Positions 55,030-64,000 of a stretch of DNA of 64,000 nt are shown here, piece by piece. Under the pieces are notes generated by a model. It did not search any database, was not told the origin of the DNA, and saw only the letters and a list, made by a program, of their open reading frames with translations. Source of the stretch: Viridothelium virens (taxonomy: Eukaryota; Ascomycota; Dothideomycetes; Trypetheliales; Trypetheliaceae); assembly GCA_010094025.1 (NCBI GenBank), contig ML991785.1:62001-126000 (forward strand), read 5' to 3'. The position numbers and the translations under genes were made by a program. Numbering within the stretch: the stretch's first letter is position 1; each line of letters begins with the position of its first letter.

Positions 55030-56801
55030 ATTGCCCAAGGCTGGTCAGTGTTTACAGTCGCACAGCATGTCGACAGGAATGGCGCTGGACAAACACAATT
55101 CTGCTCAGCAACAACCTGAGAGACTTCGTAACCAGTAACGAACGACAGGGTAGAGGTGGAGAAGAAAAACGAGAGAATAGGCGGAAGACGGAACCGCTGC
55201 TATCAGCGCTAATCACTCCATGGCTGGACGAGAGATCTGGCGGCGTCGCGAGCCGGTAGTAGAGCAAAGCACAGAGTGGTGGGAATTGGCCTTGCTACGG
55301 CCTGCCTCTCGAATTGCGTCTTTGCGCAAGGTTGAGTGCTAGGCGAAAACAGGACATGGTGCCGCCTCCGCCGACCGGAGAGCCCCAATGGCTTGAAAAG
55401 CCAAGATTGGAGAGACAATAAGGTAATTACGCCAGCGGAGCTGCGCACCTGTGCTCGGTAGTGAGTGTAGTGTGCCTTCCTAGGGTAGGTGCGAAATGCC
55501 TGTTCGCACGAGGGTTTGTCAGGCCTTTCTCTGTCCAGATCGACGCACCCGCAAACCGCTGCCGACCTAGACTGTGGATAGCTAGGGTAGGCGAAGAGCC
55601 AACATGTCATTCTTCCGGAAAAAGCATTGTTGTAGGTAAGGGCAAGGAACGCTTTTTGATTTCATATTGCAGCAGATATTAAGACAGGCTTGGGATTGGT
55701 GAAAGCATCTGGGATCGGCGGACCTGACAGTCTCATGTGAGCCTGGGTCGCTGGCGACGACGATGATGAGAAGGCCAGACAGGTGTAGGTGGTGCTGTCA
55801 ACCCAGCTCTCGGGAATGCAGACCAGGATGGGACCGGGATGAGCGAGAGATTAGGTGTACCTAAGCTGAATCTTGGAAATGGCAACCACGTGAAACACCC
55901 TGTTGTAACCCTGTCCGGCGCCATGCATAATTGATTTCTCTTAAGTGCATTTCCTGCAGTTCCCACCATCCGTCCAGCTCTCCCGATCCGTCTTTCCTCC
56001 TTCTGCCTCTCCTCGGACCTGCCCCTGAAAGGAGGCGACGGGAGAGAAACGTCGAGGCGGTCGTGGCTAAGGTTCGAGCAGGCTCGCGCCGACACCTTTC
56101 GGCAAACTTTGACGAAAGTTACCAAAGAAGGGCTTTGCCGGATCGTCGTAGGCGGGAGGCACCGATGGGGCGGATGGTGTCTTGGCTGTCTAAGGTGTCA
56201 GTGGTGTCTAAGGTGCTAAGGTAGTGAGCCGGCTGGAGCGGGAGCGATTAGAGAGGTCCACCCAGCGCTCAGACGGTCTGAAGTGCCTGAATCTGGAAAG
56301 CCAGTGCGAGCCCATCATCCTGATCGGGACTCGACTGGTCGGCGATTGGAGCAAGCTGCTTCCAGGCGTGCCCAAGTCCAGAGGCCGATTTGTCAATTAG
56401 CCGACGGCTCAACAACATCAGAGTCATGCTATGCACAGAAGAGCTAGACTCCAGCGGACCTCGCTCCACACCGTGGCTGCCTAAGATTTGGCCGAGACCA
56501 TCGGAGGGGCTCTCGAAATGCGCAAACCCTACTAGGAAAATCTGCAGCTCAGGCTTGCGAAATCGTGAGATGCGTAGAGTTCTAGGGCGGCGACGCCGGA
56601 GTTGCGAGAACCAAATTCGTCGACATGGCGCTTCTCCCACTCCACTTCGACTATCTAACCTCCACACTCGCCGGACCTCATCTCGTCCGTCTCTCGCTCG
56701 TTCGCTCGCTCGCATTCGTTCGTGAAAGGCCCAATGGCGTTCGCGTAGCAATCACGTCTCAAAGCAACTGAGCCCTTCGTTTCGTTTCCGTCGTTGCCAG
56801 T
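55030..56801. other. 1.8 kb divergent intergenic region
   Basis: Separates the minus-strand pepsin-like gene from the plus-strand giant wall protein. Minus-strand frames at 55733-56125 and 56269-56751 (160 codons, basic, no motif) are not supported. The last 150 bases before the predicted start at 56802 are pyrimidine-rich (TCTCGTCCGTCTCTCGCTCG). Confidence 0.45.
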
Positions 56802-59800
56802 ATGGTGCCCAAACTGTGGACTTCGTTCGTTTGGTGTCTTTTATGCTCCTCAGGACAATGCCAATCACACGCTTGGCAAAGGCCTAGGAATTTGGAGCAT
56901 TGTATGTGTGATCCTGATGTACCCCGTGCTTGAAGCATTCGGCTGCTAATCGCCATCCGAACAAATAGCCCAGAGTTCGAATGCCACGTCCGTTATACCG
57001 TCTTCACCTACGTCTCCATCTTCACTGAACTCTCCGACGTCTTCGAGCTCTTCAACCAGTTCAGCTACCGTGCTCCAGAGCTATGGGAGCTCTTCAGGAT
57101 CTAGCAGTGGATCGAGTACCCAAGGCGTTGCATCGACGAGTGCCTTCACTTCGTCAACTATTAGTAGCGAATTGAGCACTCAGAGTGTCTCATTGACAAG
57201 CGCCTCCAGTCTTTCTAGACATGCTACCAACATTTCCTCAACCACAGAAGCGGAGACATCTACGACAGCTGACTCCATTTCCAAAGAGGGGACCACCGAT
57301 GGAGCTTCTGGCGGACGCTCCACCATTGTGAAGCCTATCCCACCAATCACGACGGGTACTCCTGGCTTCACGAGCCTGCTTTCTAATACAAATACTTCTT
57401 TAGTTCAACCCACGCAACCTAGCAGTCACCTCCCCAGCCTTAATTCGAACGCAAATTCTTCTTCGTTGCAATATACCCAGACCAGTAGCTCCCTCTCGAG
57501 CCTTATTTCTAACACGAATAATTCATCTCAGTACATACAGACTAGCAGCCACCTCCCAACCATTTCCAGCAGCAGCAGTAATACTTCAATCGCTACTCAT
57601 AGCAATGCAATTTCCGCCTCAAACCATCCCACCCAAGCAAATGCATCAATCACGAGTCATCAATCTTCCAGCTCGCAGCCGACTGCGGTGCACACGAAAA
57701 CCCCTCCGCACATCAAGAAAATCAATTCAACCATTTCTGCTAACCAGACCTGTGGCGGGGGATGTACAGTCAACATCCCTGATGCTCAACTCAAGTACTG
57801 GTGGCCTGGCGCATACACCTACGCAGCTTCAAGTCTTGAAGTGGCAAAGAACAGCAGGGGAGTCCCCACGGCTTATTCTCTCGTGTCTGTAGATGACCCC
57901 TTGAACGTGACTGCTCTCATTTCACGGGACGGCCACAGCACGGTCACAACCACCGATGTTGCGAACAACTATACCTTTAATTTTGAACAGCCATTTTTCA
58001 CGCCGGCGCCTGTTGCTGCTTCAACCTCCGTCGTCTCCAGGAACATCATGTCACCGATACCGACATCTAGCCATGTCAATCCAACCAACACTACGCTCTC
58101 AATTCCTGCATTGGTTATCACTACGCCCCCTCCGGCAACTGCAGTCATCACAGGACCCAGAGGCCATACGGATTTCACTGCCACATCATCACACGCTTTC
58201 CTCTACTTTTCCCGGTACGAAGTAGAGGTCGACCACAAGTTTACAGATGCCGACGGCAAAGTTCAATGCAGCAAGAGCACTCAATCTTACCGCCTTTCCT
58301 CACTACTCGTTCACGACGTTAGAGGTGATCCCAATGGCATCCCAACAGTCACAGGAGAAGTCCTCTCACAACTTATCCACAAACTACCACAGTCAACATG
58401 TGTACCTGGCACCTGGACCGCGGAGCCCACTGTCATTGTCGTCGTCGACATCACTTATTATGCTATGCAACCATTTGTACCAAGGCCAATCCCTCCTATG
58501 ACAACGGCGACCCATCTTGATCTTCCCACTGGCGCCTGCCCAGCTTGCAACTTTGTCGGACATGTCGGCACCAGTCAAACTCAACTCAGTGGCCCCAGCT
58601 CCACAGCCGCCCTTTGGACACCTTCTCAATGGCTCACACACGGCATCCCGCCCTTCGCAGCGCTCATCGCCCACTACGAATCTTCAGCGCTCAGCCTAGA
58701 AGGCCCGACCACCGTTTCTGCTGGATCTCCACCCACGAACTCTCCGCTCGTCGCACATCTGGGGAGCTCCGCACTGACAATCATCCCCGATGCGCCGGTC
58801 ACGTCGGCGACGGTGACCCTTCGCGGCGTTCCCGTCCCTGCCACCCTAGACACCACCATTGGCGTCAAATCCACCCCTGCCTCTGCTGCGGCCAAGGGCC
58901 CTGGCAAAGGCGGTCAGGCAGCGAACACAGGAAGCGCTGGCTCCAATCCTGCTGGTGGTGTTCTCGGGGCCCTGGGCCAAGGCAGCTCCTCTGGAAAGTC
59001 GGGCTCGGCTGCTGGCGGTGGTGTCGTGGGTGCGCTCGGCCAAGGCAGCTCTTCCGGAAAGTCCGGCTCAGCTGCTGCCGGTGGTGTCGTCGGTGCCCTG
59101 GGCCAAGGCGGCTCTTCGGGGAAGTCGGGCTCTGCAGCTGGTGGCAATGTGGTAGGTGCTGTTGGTCAAGGGGGATCTTCAGGGAAGTCTGGCTCGGCTG
59201 CTGGTGGGAACATCGTTGGTGTCCTCGGATCAGGCCCTGGATCGAACAGTGGCGGGAGCGGTGCTGGGAGCGGTGCTGGGGGCGGCTCCAACGGGGGTGG
59301 GTCAGGAGGAAGCAGCGGCAGTGGTGCCGGCGGCAGTAGCGGCGGGGGCAGTAGCGGCGGGGGCAGTAGCGGCGGGGGCAGTCGCGGCGGGGGCAGCGGT
59401 TCTGGAAGTCACGGCGGTGGAGCTGCTGGAGGTGGTGCCGGCGGCAGCAACGGAGTTGGAGGTGGAAGTGGAGGTGGAAGTGGAGGTGGAAGTGGATCCC
59501 GAACAGGAGCCGGAACAGGCGCAAGCGGAAATGCCGGAGGCGCTGATGGAGGAAGAGGAGGCAGCGGGGGCGGGTCCAATGGCAATGGTGGAAGCGGTGC
59601 AGCTTCTGGTGGCAATGGAGTCGCAGGGTCAAACGCAAGGCAAGGCGCTGGTTCAGGACAAGCGGGAGCCAGGCCAGCCATCACTGTCGGAGGCAGTACG
59701 ATCGGCGCTCAATCGATTCCCCAAGTTGTTGTTGGAGGTCATAGCATCTTTCCTGGTGCCCCCGCAGTCACCGTCGATGGTCAGACTGTCTCAATGCCAA

Positions 59801-61380
59801 GCTCAGGCAATGCTCTCGTTATCGATGGAACTACAAGGGCCCTACCTGCTTCTGGACCTTCCCCCACGACCCTCAATGTCGGAGGTCTTACGGTTGCCGA
59901 GAAACCAGGCTCTGGATATGTCATTGATGGACAAGCCGTCGTCCCTGGAGGTCCTGCCGTTACGGTTGATGGCACTCCTGTGTCGATGAGCAATGATGCT
60001 GTTTTTATTGGCGGCAAAGCCGTACCCTTGAATGGTCCTCAGGCTGACTCCGTCGGAGCACCTCAGATCACCATAGCTGGCCACACCTATACTGCCAATG
60101 CAGCAGGTCAATACGTTCTTGGGCCTGGTCGAACACTATCTCCTGGAGGAACTGTGACAATGTCTGGGGGGGCCGTAGTTAGCTTGGCCGCCGGAAGCGC
60201 ATTCTACGTCGTGGACGGAAAGACTTCGAGCGTGGCCGCCCCAGCAATCACACCCGCACCATCAGGCATTATTCGAGGCGTTGCTTATGGATCGAACGGT
60301 GGAGCTACCTATATAATTGGTGGGCAGACTCTCACACCAGGCGGACATATAACCTACAGAGGCTCTGAGATATCGTTAGGGCCGTCGGGGGATTATCTTG
60401 TCGTAGATGGAGTAACAACAGATCTTGCCGGCTCCGCTGCGTCCGCCGTCCCCATCCTGACCATTGGTGGAAACGTCTACCGTCCTCAAGCAGGATCTCA
60501 TGACTACATCATTGATGGCCAAACCCTCATTCCTGGCGGTCAAATCGTCGTCCACGGAACCACAATCTCTCTCGCACCATCCGGCTCCGCATTGGTGGTG
60601 AACGGCGTGACCACTGCACTCTCTGACTCTGGAGCTGACTCCCCTCCCGTCCTAACCTTCGACGGCACCGCCTACACCGACCCCGGCGCCGGCGCCTTCG
60701 TCATCGATGGCCAAACACTGAACCCCGGCCAACAGATTGTGGTTCACGGTACTACCATCTCTCTCGCGCCCCAAGATGACTATGTTGTCATTAACGGGGT
60801 CACTTCTCCGCTTGCTGCGCACGGCGCTTTCACTCCACCTGTCCTCACCATAGCAGGGCATTCCTATACCGCGCTCCCTGGCTCCGACAACTATGTTATT
60901 GATGGCGTGACTTTAAGGCCAGGCGAGCAGATCGTGGTCTCAGGCACCACAATATCCCTCGCACCGAACGAGCAGTACGTTGTCGTCAATGGTGTCACAT
61001 CGAGCCTGGCTGCTCCGAACGCGGCTGTTACGGGTGAGGCCGTCATTACTTTCGAGGGGCATGCCTACACTGCCGATGCTGGCGGGACGTTCGTAATAGA
61101 CGGGCAGACGCTCACTGCGGGAGGCGTCATCACCGTCGACGGAGTTGTCATCTCACTGGCGCCGAATGAGATGGTGGCTGTTGTGGGAGGCGTCACCGAG
61201 ACGCTGGTGCATGTTACGCAAAGTGCCAGTGCAGGTGGAGCAGGTGCGAGCATCACAGCACCGACTGCTACTGCGACGAAGGCGTCACCGGGACTAGATG
61301 CAGCTGCCGATCGGCAACCTGCAGCCAAACTCGCCATTTCTTTGGTGATGGTCTTGGGAACTTTTCTCGCGTGGGCATGA
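56802..61380 (+). CDS. giant GPI-type cell-wall protein with tandem domain repeats, about 1,503 residues
   Basis: Two exons are proposed. 56802-56901 encodes a signal peptide (MVPKLWTSFVWCLLCSSGQC); a GTATGT intron with a CTAAT branch site ends at 56968; 56969-61380 follows in phase. In order: a Ser/Thr-rich N-terminal stalk to about residue 250; a compact region with TCGGGCTVN and YWWPGAYTYAASSLEV, then CSKSTQSYRLSSLLVHDVRG and PTVIVVVDITYYAMQPF to about 560; a Gly/Ser region with 21-residue repeats then pure Gly/Ser tracts; then eight tandem units of about 62-68 residues with the pattern hxhxGxxYT-xxxYVIDGxxLxPGxxIxVxGTxISLAPxxxxVVVNGVTxxL. The end, AAKLAISLVMVLGTFLAWA, fits a GPI-attachment signal. 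It should be covalently bound to the wall and could act as adhesin or coat protein. The first exon is inferred from splice signals and the signal peptide; no other starts fit as well. Confidence 0.82.
58954..59220 (+). repeat. 63-bp coding repeat, about 4.5 copies
   Basis: A 21-residue unit, GG(V/N)(V/L)GA(L/V)GQG(S/G)SSGKSGSAAG, is repeated four times plus a partial copy in the giant wall protein. Third positions vary between copies, so the repeats are older than the nearby 15-bp array. Confidence 0.85.
59332..59391 (+). repeat. 15-bp coding microsatellite, four copies (GSSGG)
   Basis: GGCAGTAGCGGCGGG repeated four times with a single base change in the last copy, coding Gly-Ser-Ser-Gly-Gly. 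Near-perfect copies suggest recent expansion and probable length variation between strains. Confidence 0.85.
59677..61230 (+). repeat. eight tandem protein-domain repeats of about 190-205 bp
   Basis: Units begin near APITVGG (59.68 kb) and end near 61.23 kb. Strongest features are (F/Y)VIDGQTL, PGG or PGQ, I(V)V(H)GTTISLAP and VVNGVTxxL. Units 5 to 8 are the most alike; units 1 and 2 are the most diverged. Regular hydrophobic-polar alternation and turn-forming Gly/Asp/Pro suggest a beta-rich, probably solenoid, rod. Confidence 0.85.
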
Positions 61381-62644
61381 GTAGACGATACACTCGTCCA
61401 ACCTACTTCTTTTCAATACGTTTCGATATTTGTCTTGGTATACTTTTTCTAATTGGCCGTAGAGGATGGAAGCTTTCAAACGAGGATAACGCTAACGAAA
61501 TGGAATGAGCGCTTGGGTCTTGTGATTCTACAAATACATAGCGAGGGCGTTTTCTTGGATGGGCTTAGGCTTCTCTTCACTAGACATTTCATCGCAGTTG
61601 GCTTTTGAGCAACAACGATCGGGCTACACATGGACAGGCCCTTTCTGGAGTGCAAGGTCGGAGAATGCGGTAAGCTTCGATTAACTGGACTGGAGAAGGA
61701 AGAGCAAAGGAAGAAGGTACCAATGTATAATAACTTCTGGAAGGAAACAGGAGGTGACCTGGTTTTGTGCAAGACTGAGAAAAGAGGAGGATCCCAGATA
61801 GCAACTTTTCAGCGTACAACCAAAAACGAATAGACTCCTTTGTCGCTTCTTGTGAGGATCTCACAGCCTGGAATCGCCCACAGGTCATTCGAGTAGCATT
61901 CGAGATTATTGCTGGCTCGTTGACCATTGCCCCTTTTGTTCATTCTCGAGTTCTCACCGAGAGAGACGCTTAGCCTGCCGTCGGATACTTACATACTATC
62001 GTCGATCGAGACCTAGTTCAAGAGCCGGTAAGGTGTGGACAGAATGAGGTGGTTGTAGGTTCCAGTAGTATGCTAGAAATTAAACACCTATTGCATGGGA
62101 ATGACACTGCCTCTGCTTACCAAAAGGACGGCCCTTTCTTCCGGTCCCCAGCTTACCACAGAGGCAGAAGATGAAGCCTTTCCCCATATCCGCTATAGAG
62201 TCTGCCATGTTGTGTCAGAATTCGGGTGTACTGATGTCATGACCAAAAATTTTGTAGCTTTCTAGGCTATTGAAGTCTATTAGATGGTCTCTGAAGTTCG
62301 GGGGTTGACACCCTGCGCCAGCCTAGGGCCACACCTAATTGGGCAACTAGCTTGGCGTCTAGCCGTAAAGGCTATCGAAACCACCACAGCCGAACCTAGA
62401 CAGCTTTAATTACCGTATTTCAAGCCTCAGGTGCGATACGTTTGCAAGACTTTTGGCCGCGACTTGGTGATACATGTTCCGCATTGCAGGCCAGCTGATT
62501 TGGTATCTATTTCAGGAGACTTGAGAACGCTATATCGTATATTCTGAATGGCAGAACGTAAAGTTGCTATTTCGTTTCCGGAGATAAAACTCAAAAGGCC
62601 AGCCACCTTCGTCACTCGAAGCCTTCACCCGGTCTGATCATCCC
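61381..62644. other. convergent 3' intergenic region, 1.26 kb
   Basis: Between the 3' ends of the giant wall protein (plus) and the ML-domain gene (minus). Only short frames, none with a motif. Confidence 0.5.
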
Positions 62645-63474
62645 TTAATCTTGCAGCATCCAACTGATTCTGAGTGTGTCGGATGTGTTGCGCAGACATT
62701 CTGGCCCGTCATGGTTTGATGGACATTGGAGATCGAATTCCGTTTGAAGGCAATAAATCCTGTCTCCCTCTGGAGTCTTGGCGTCAAGTTGGACGCTCCA
62801 CTGTCCCTATACAAAGTCATGAGCCGCCGGTCTGGTTTATGAATAGTGATCAAATACATACAGGAGCGACCAGCCAGTCCGCAAACCAAAATGCGTAATC
62901 GATAAACACAGGTCCTTCACTCGGGGGACATGCTTTTTCGGGTTCGTCCGAATCAGGAGGCTGGTGCATCTTCTCGAGATAATCGCAAATGTGAAATGTA
63001 CCATTAAGCGCACCAGAGTCTCCAGTGTTTGCGGTTACATTGATCTGATAGTCAACGGTTGAGTATCTTGAGATGTCGCTGGTTAAGTTGCCTGCATAAT
63101 GACATACACATCAGTCAGACGAGTTGTTCAACATGAAATGAGCAATGACGAAACGATAACAGCAGTGAGAATTACCCCAAATAAACACATCCTCTTCTTT
63201 GTTCCTGGGTACTTCAATCAGATCAGGATTCAACTCAAGCAGGAATTCAAATCGTTGTTAAGACATACAAAACAGGTACCTGCGGGCTGTTGACAATGCG
63301 CTCGATCGCTAGGACGTCGGTGTCGCGTGATTCCGGACACAATTTGACAATTGAGCCGCCAGGCATGTGTCCAAGGCCACCTGTGTTTCCAAGCACCAAA
63401 GGATATTGTTGACCTTCCCTGACTGCTCCGCCTGATACGACGGCGAAGAGCACGTAGATGCCTAAGAGCAACAT
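62645..63474 (-). CDS. secreted ML-domain (MD-2-related lipid-binding, NPC2-like) protein
   Basis: ML proteins are small beta-sandwich carriers; NPC2 moves sterols and fungal PG/PI-TP moves phospholipids. Four exons are proposed. The first starts at 63474 with a signal peptide (MLLLGIYVLFAVVSGGA), then GGSIVKLCPESRDTDVLAIERI. A 46-nt intron (GTACCT to TTGAG) leads to LNPDLIEVPRNKEEDVFIWG; the third exon has NLTSDISRYSTVDYQINVT, ALNGTFHICDYLEK and ACPPSEGPVFIDYAFWF; the last has PGQWSVQLDAKTPEGDRIY, the conserved end of the domain, then an extra tail of about 35 residues with two Cys. The Cys spacing (KLCP, HICD, KACP, IYCL) matches the family. N-glycosylation sequons are present. The extended C-terminus after IYCLQTEF is unusual for the family; the last exon end is taken as the first stop. 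Confidence 0.85.
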
Positions 63475-64000
63475 TGTAGAAGGCAGCAATTGAGTACACT
63501 GTCGTGGTTGAAAGAAGAGGAGAAATGAGCTCGAGTATAGGGAAAAGGATGAAGGCCAGGAGGTGGATGCAATTGAATGCTGTGGGTGGGTGGGTGAGGA
63601 CATAAAGTACATGCATAGAATAGTAGAAGGGGTACTCTACAGGTAAGCGCCGTCCTCCACAAGGACGAAATGTCGTCTTGCCACGATGGGTACGGCGTAA
63701 TTGGCAGGCTCGGAAGGATGATCTGCACTCTACAATGCTAAATATAGCCTTTCTGCGGCACTATGGTGATTGCTAGAGTGCTCAGCTCTGCGCGCGAGAT
63801 TGCGGCACAGGTCAAAACGGCAGGCCAAAAGCTGTTCAGATCGTCTGCCACGTAGGTCCTATGTTGGAATATGAACTCGTATGTATTTTGTTCTAGAAGC
63901 TTTGCACCACAAAAGAGAACGTCCAGATCAGATCACTATACGTTCCAACGATGCCCGACACCTAGAGTAGAGCTGGTTCTGTTGAATCCGTCCAAACTAG
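63475..64000. other. promoter side of the ML gene and window end
   Basis: Leader-like pyrimidine-rich sequence on the minus strand directly before the ML start. Overlapping frames at 63.2-63.7 kb are shadows. Nothing else recognised up to the end. Confidence 0.5.

Noticed and set aside
55733-56751. Two minus-strand frames of 130 and 160 codons
   Set aside because: Basic, motif-free products in a divergent intergenic gap; weak composition support only.
58545-59989. Long frames in other phases over the Gly/Ser repeats
   Set aside because: They are shadows created by the repetitive GC-rich coding sequence of the giant wall protein.

Overview
This window is nuclear DNA of a filamentous ascomycete (Pezizomycotina). 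The evidence is the short introns of about 45-130 nt with GTANGT-type donors, CTRAY branch sites and CAG/TAG acceptors, together with fungal-specific genes: the wall-integrity MAP kinase with a TEY loop, a Fic1/Inn1-type C2 ingression protein, a septation-induced (Uds1) coiled-coil protein, a GH76 DCW1/DFG5-type enzyme, a GH17 glucanase with a But2 tail and a GPI-type wall protein. I cannot fix the class or species from sequence alone.

Layout. Positions 1 to about 14,000 are gene-poor. They hold no reading frame with a recognisable domain, two irregular tandem-repeat arrays (about 3.96-5.06 kb and 10.74-11.40 kb), a short 30-bp minisatellite (3.60-3.69 kb) and a few weak spliced candidates, of which the best is a small secreted protein at 2275-2722. 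From 14,069 to 63,474 the window is a normal gene-dense fungal chromosome. The minus strand carries an asparagine synthase (14.1-16.6 kb), a GH17 glucanase (17.3-19.2), a mitochondrial Bax-inhibitor-family protein (22.0-23.1), a 6-phosphogluconate dehydrogenase paralogue (23.6-25.4) and a giant disordered protein (27.5-33.0). The plus strand carries an orphan protein (26.1-27.1), an ACC-synthase-like aminotransferase (34.4-36.1), the mitochondrial i-AAA protease Yme1 (36.5-39.1) and a GH76 enzyme (40.2-41.7).

From 40 to 61 kb most genes concern the wall, septum or wall signalling: GH76; the C2 ingression protein (minus) diverging from the Uds1 protein (plus) across a 1.1 kb gap; a conserved small protein; the Slt2/MpkA MAP kinase; a membrane-anchored pepsin-like protein that has lost its first catalytic aspartate; and a GPI-type wall protein of about 1,500 residues with eight tandem domain repeats. 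The window ends with an ML-domain (NPC2-like) secreted lipid-binding protein.

How they may work together. Slt2 is the terminal kinase of the cell-wall-integrity pathway. GH76, GH17 and GPI proteins are typical wall-building products, and Fic1 and Uds1 act at the septum. The grouping is suggestive, but I cannot tell from one genome whether it is conserved or co-regulated. I saw no rRNA, tRNA, CRISPR array, retroelement or intact transposase. Exon junctions were read by eye; where stated, phases and total lengths were checked to be multiples of three.
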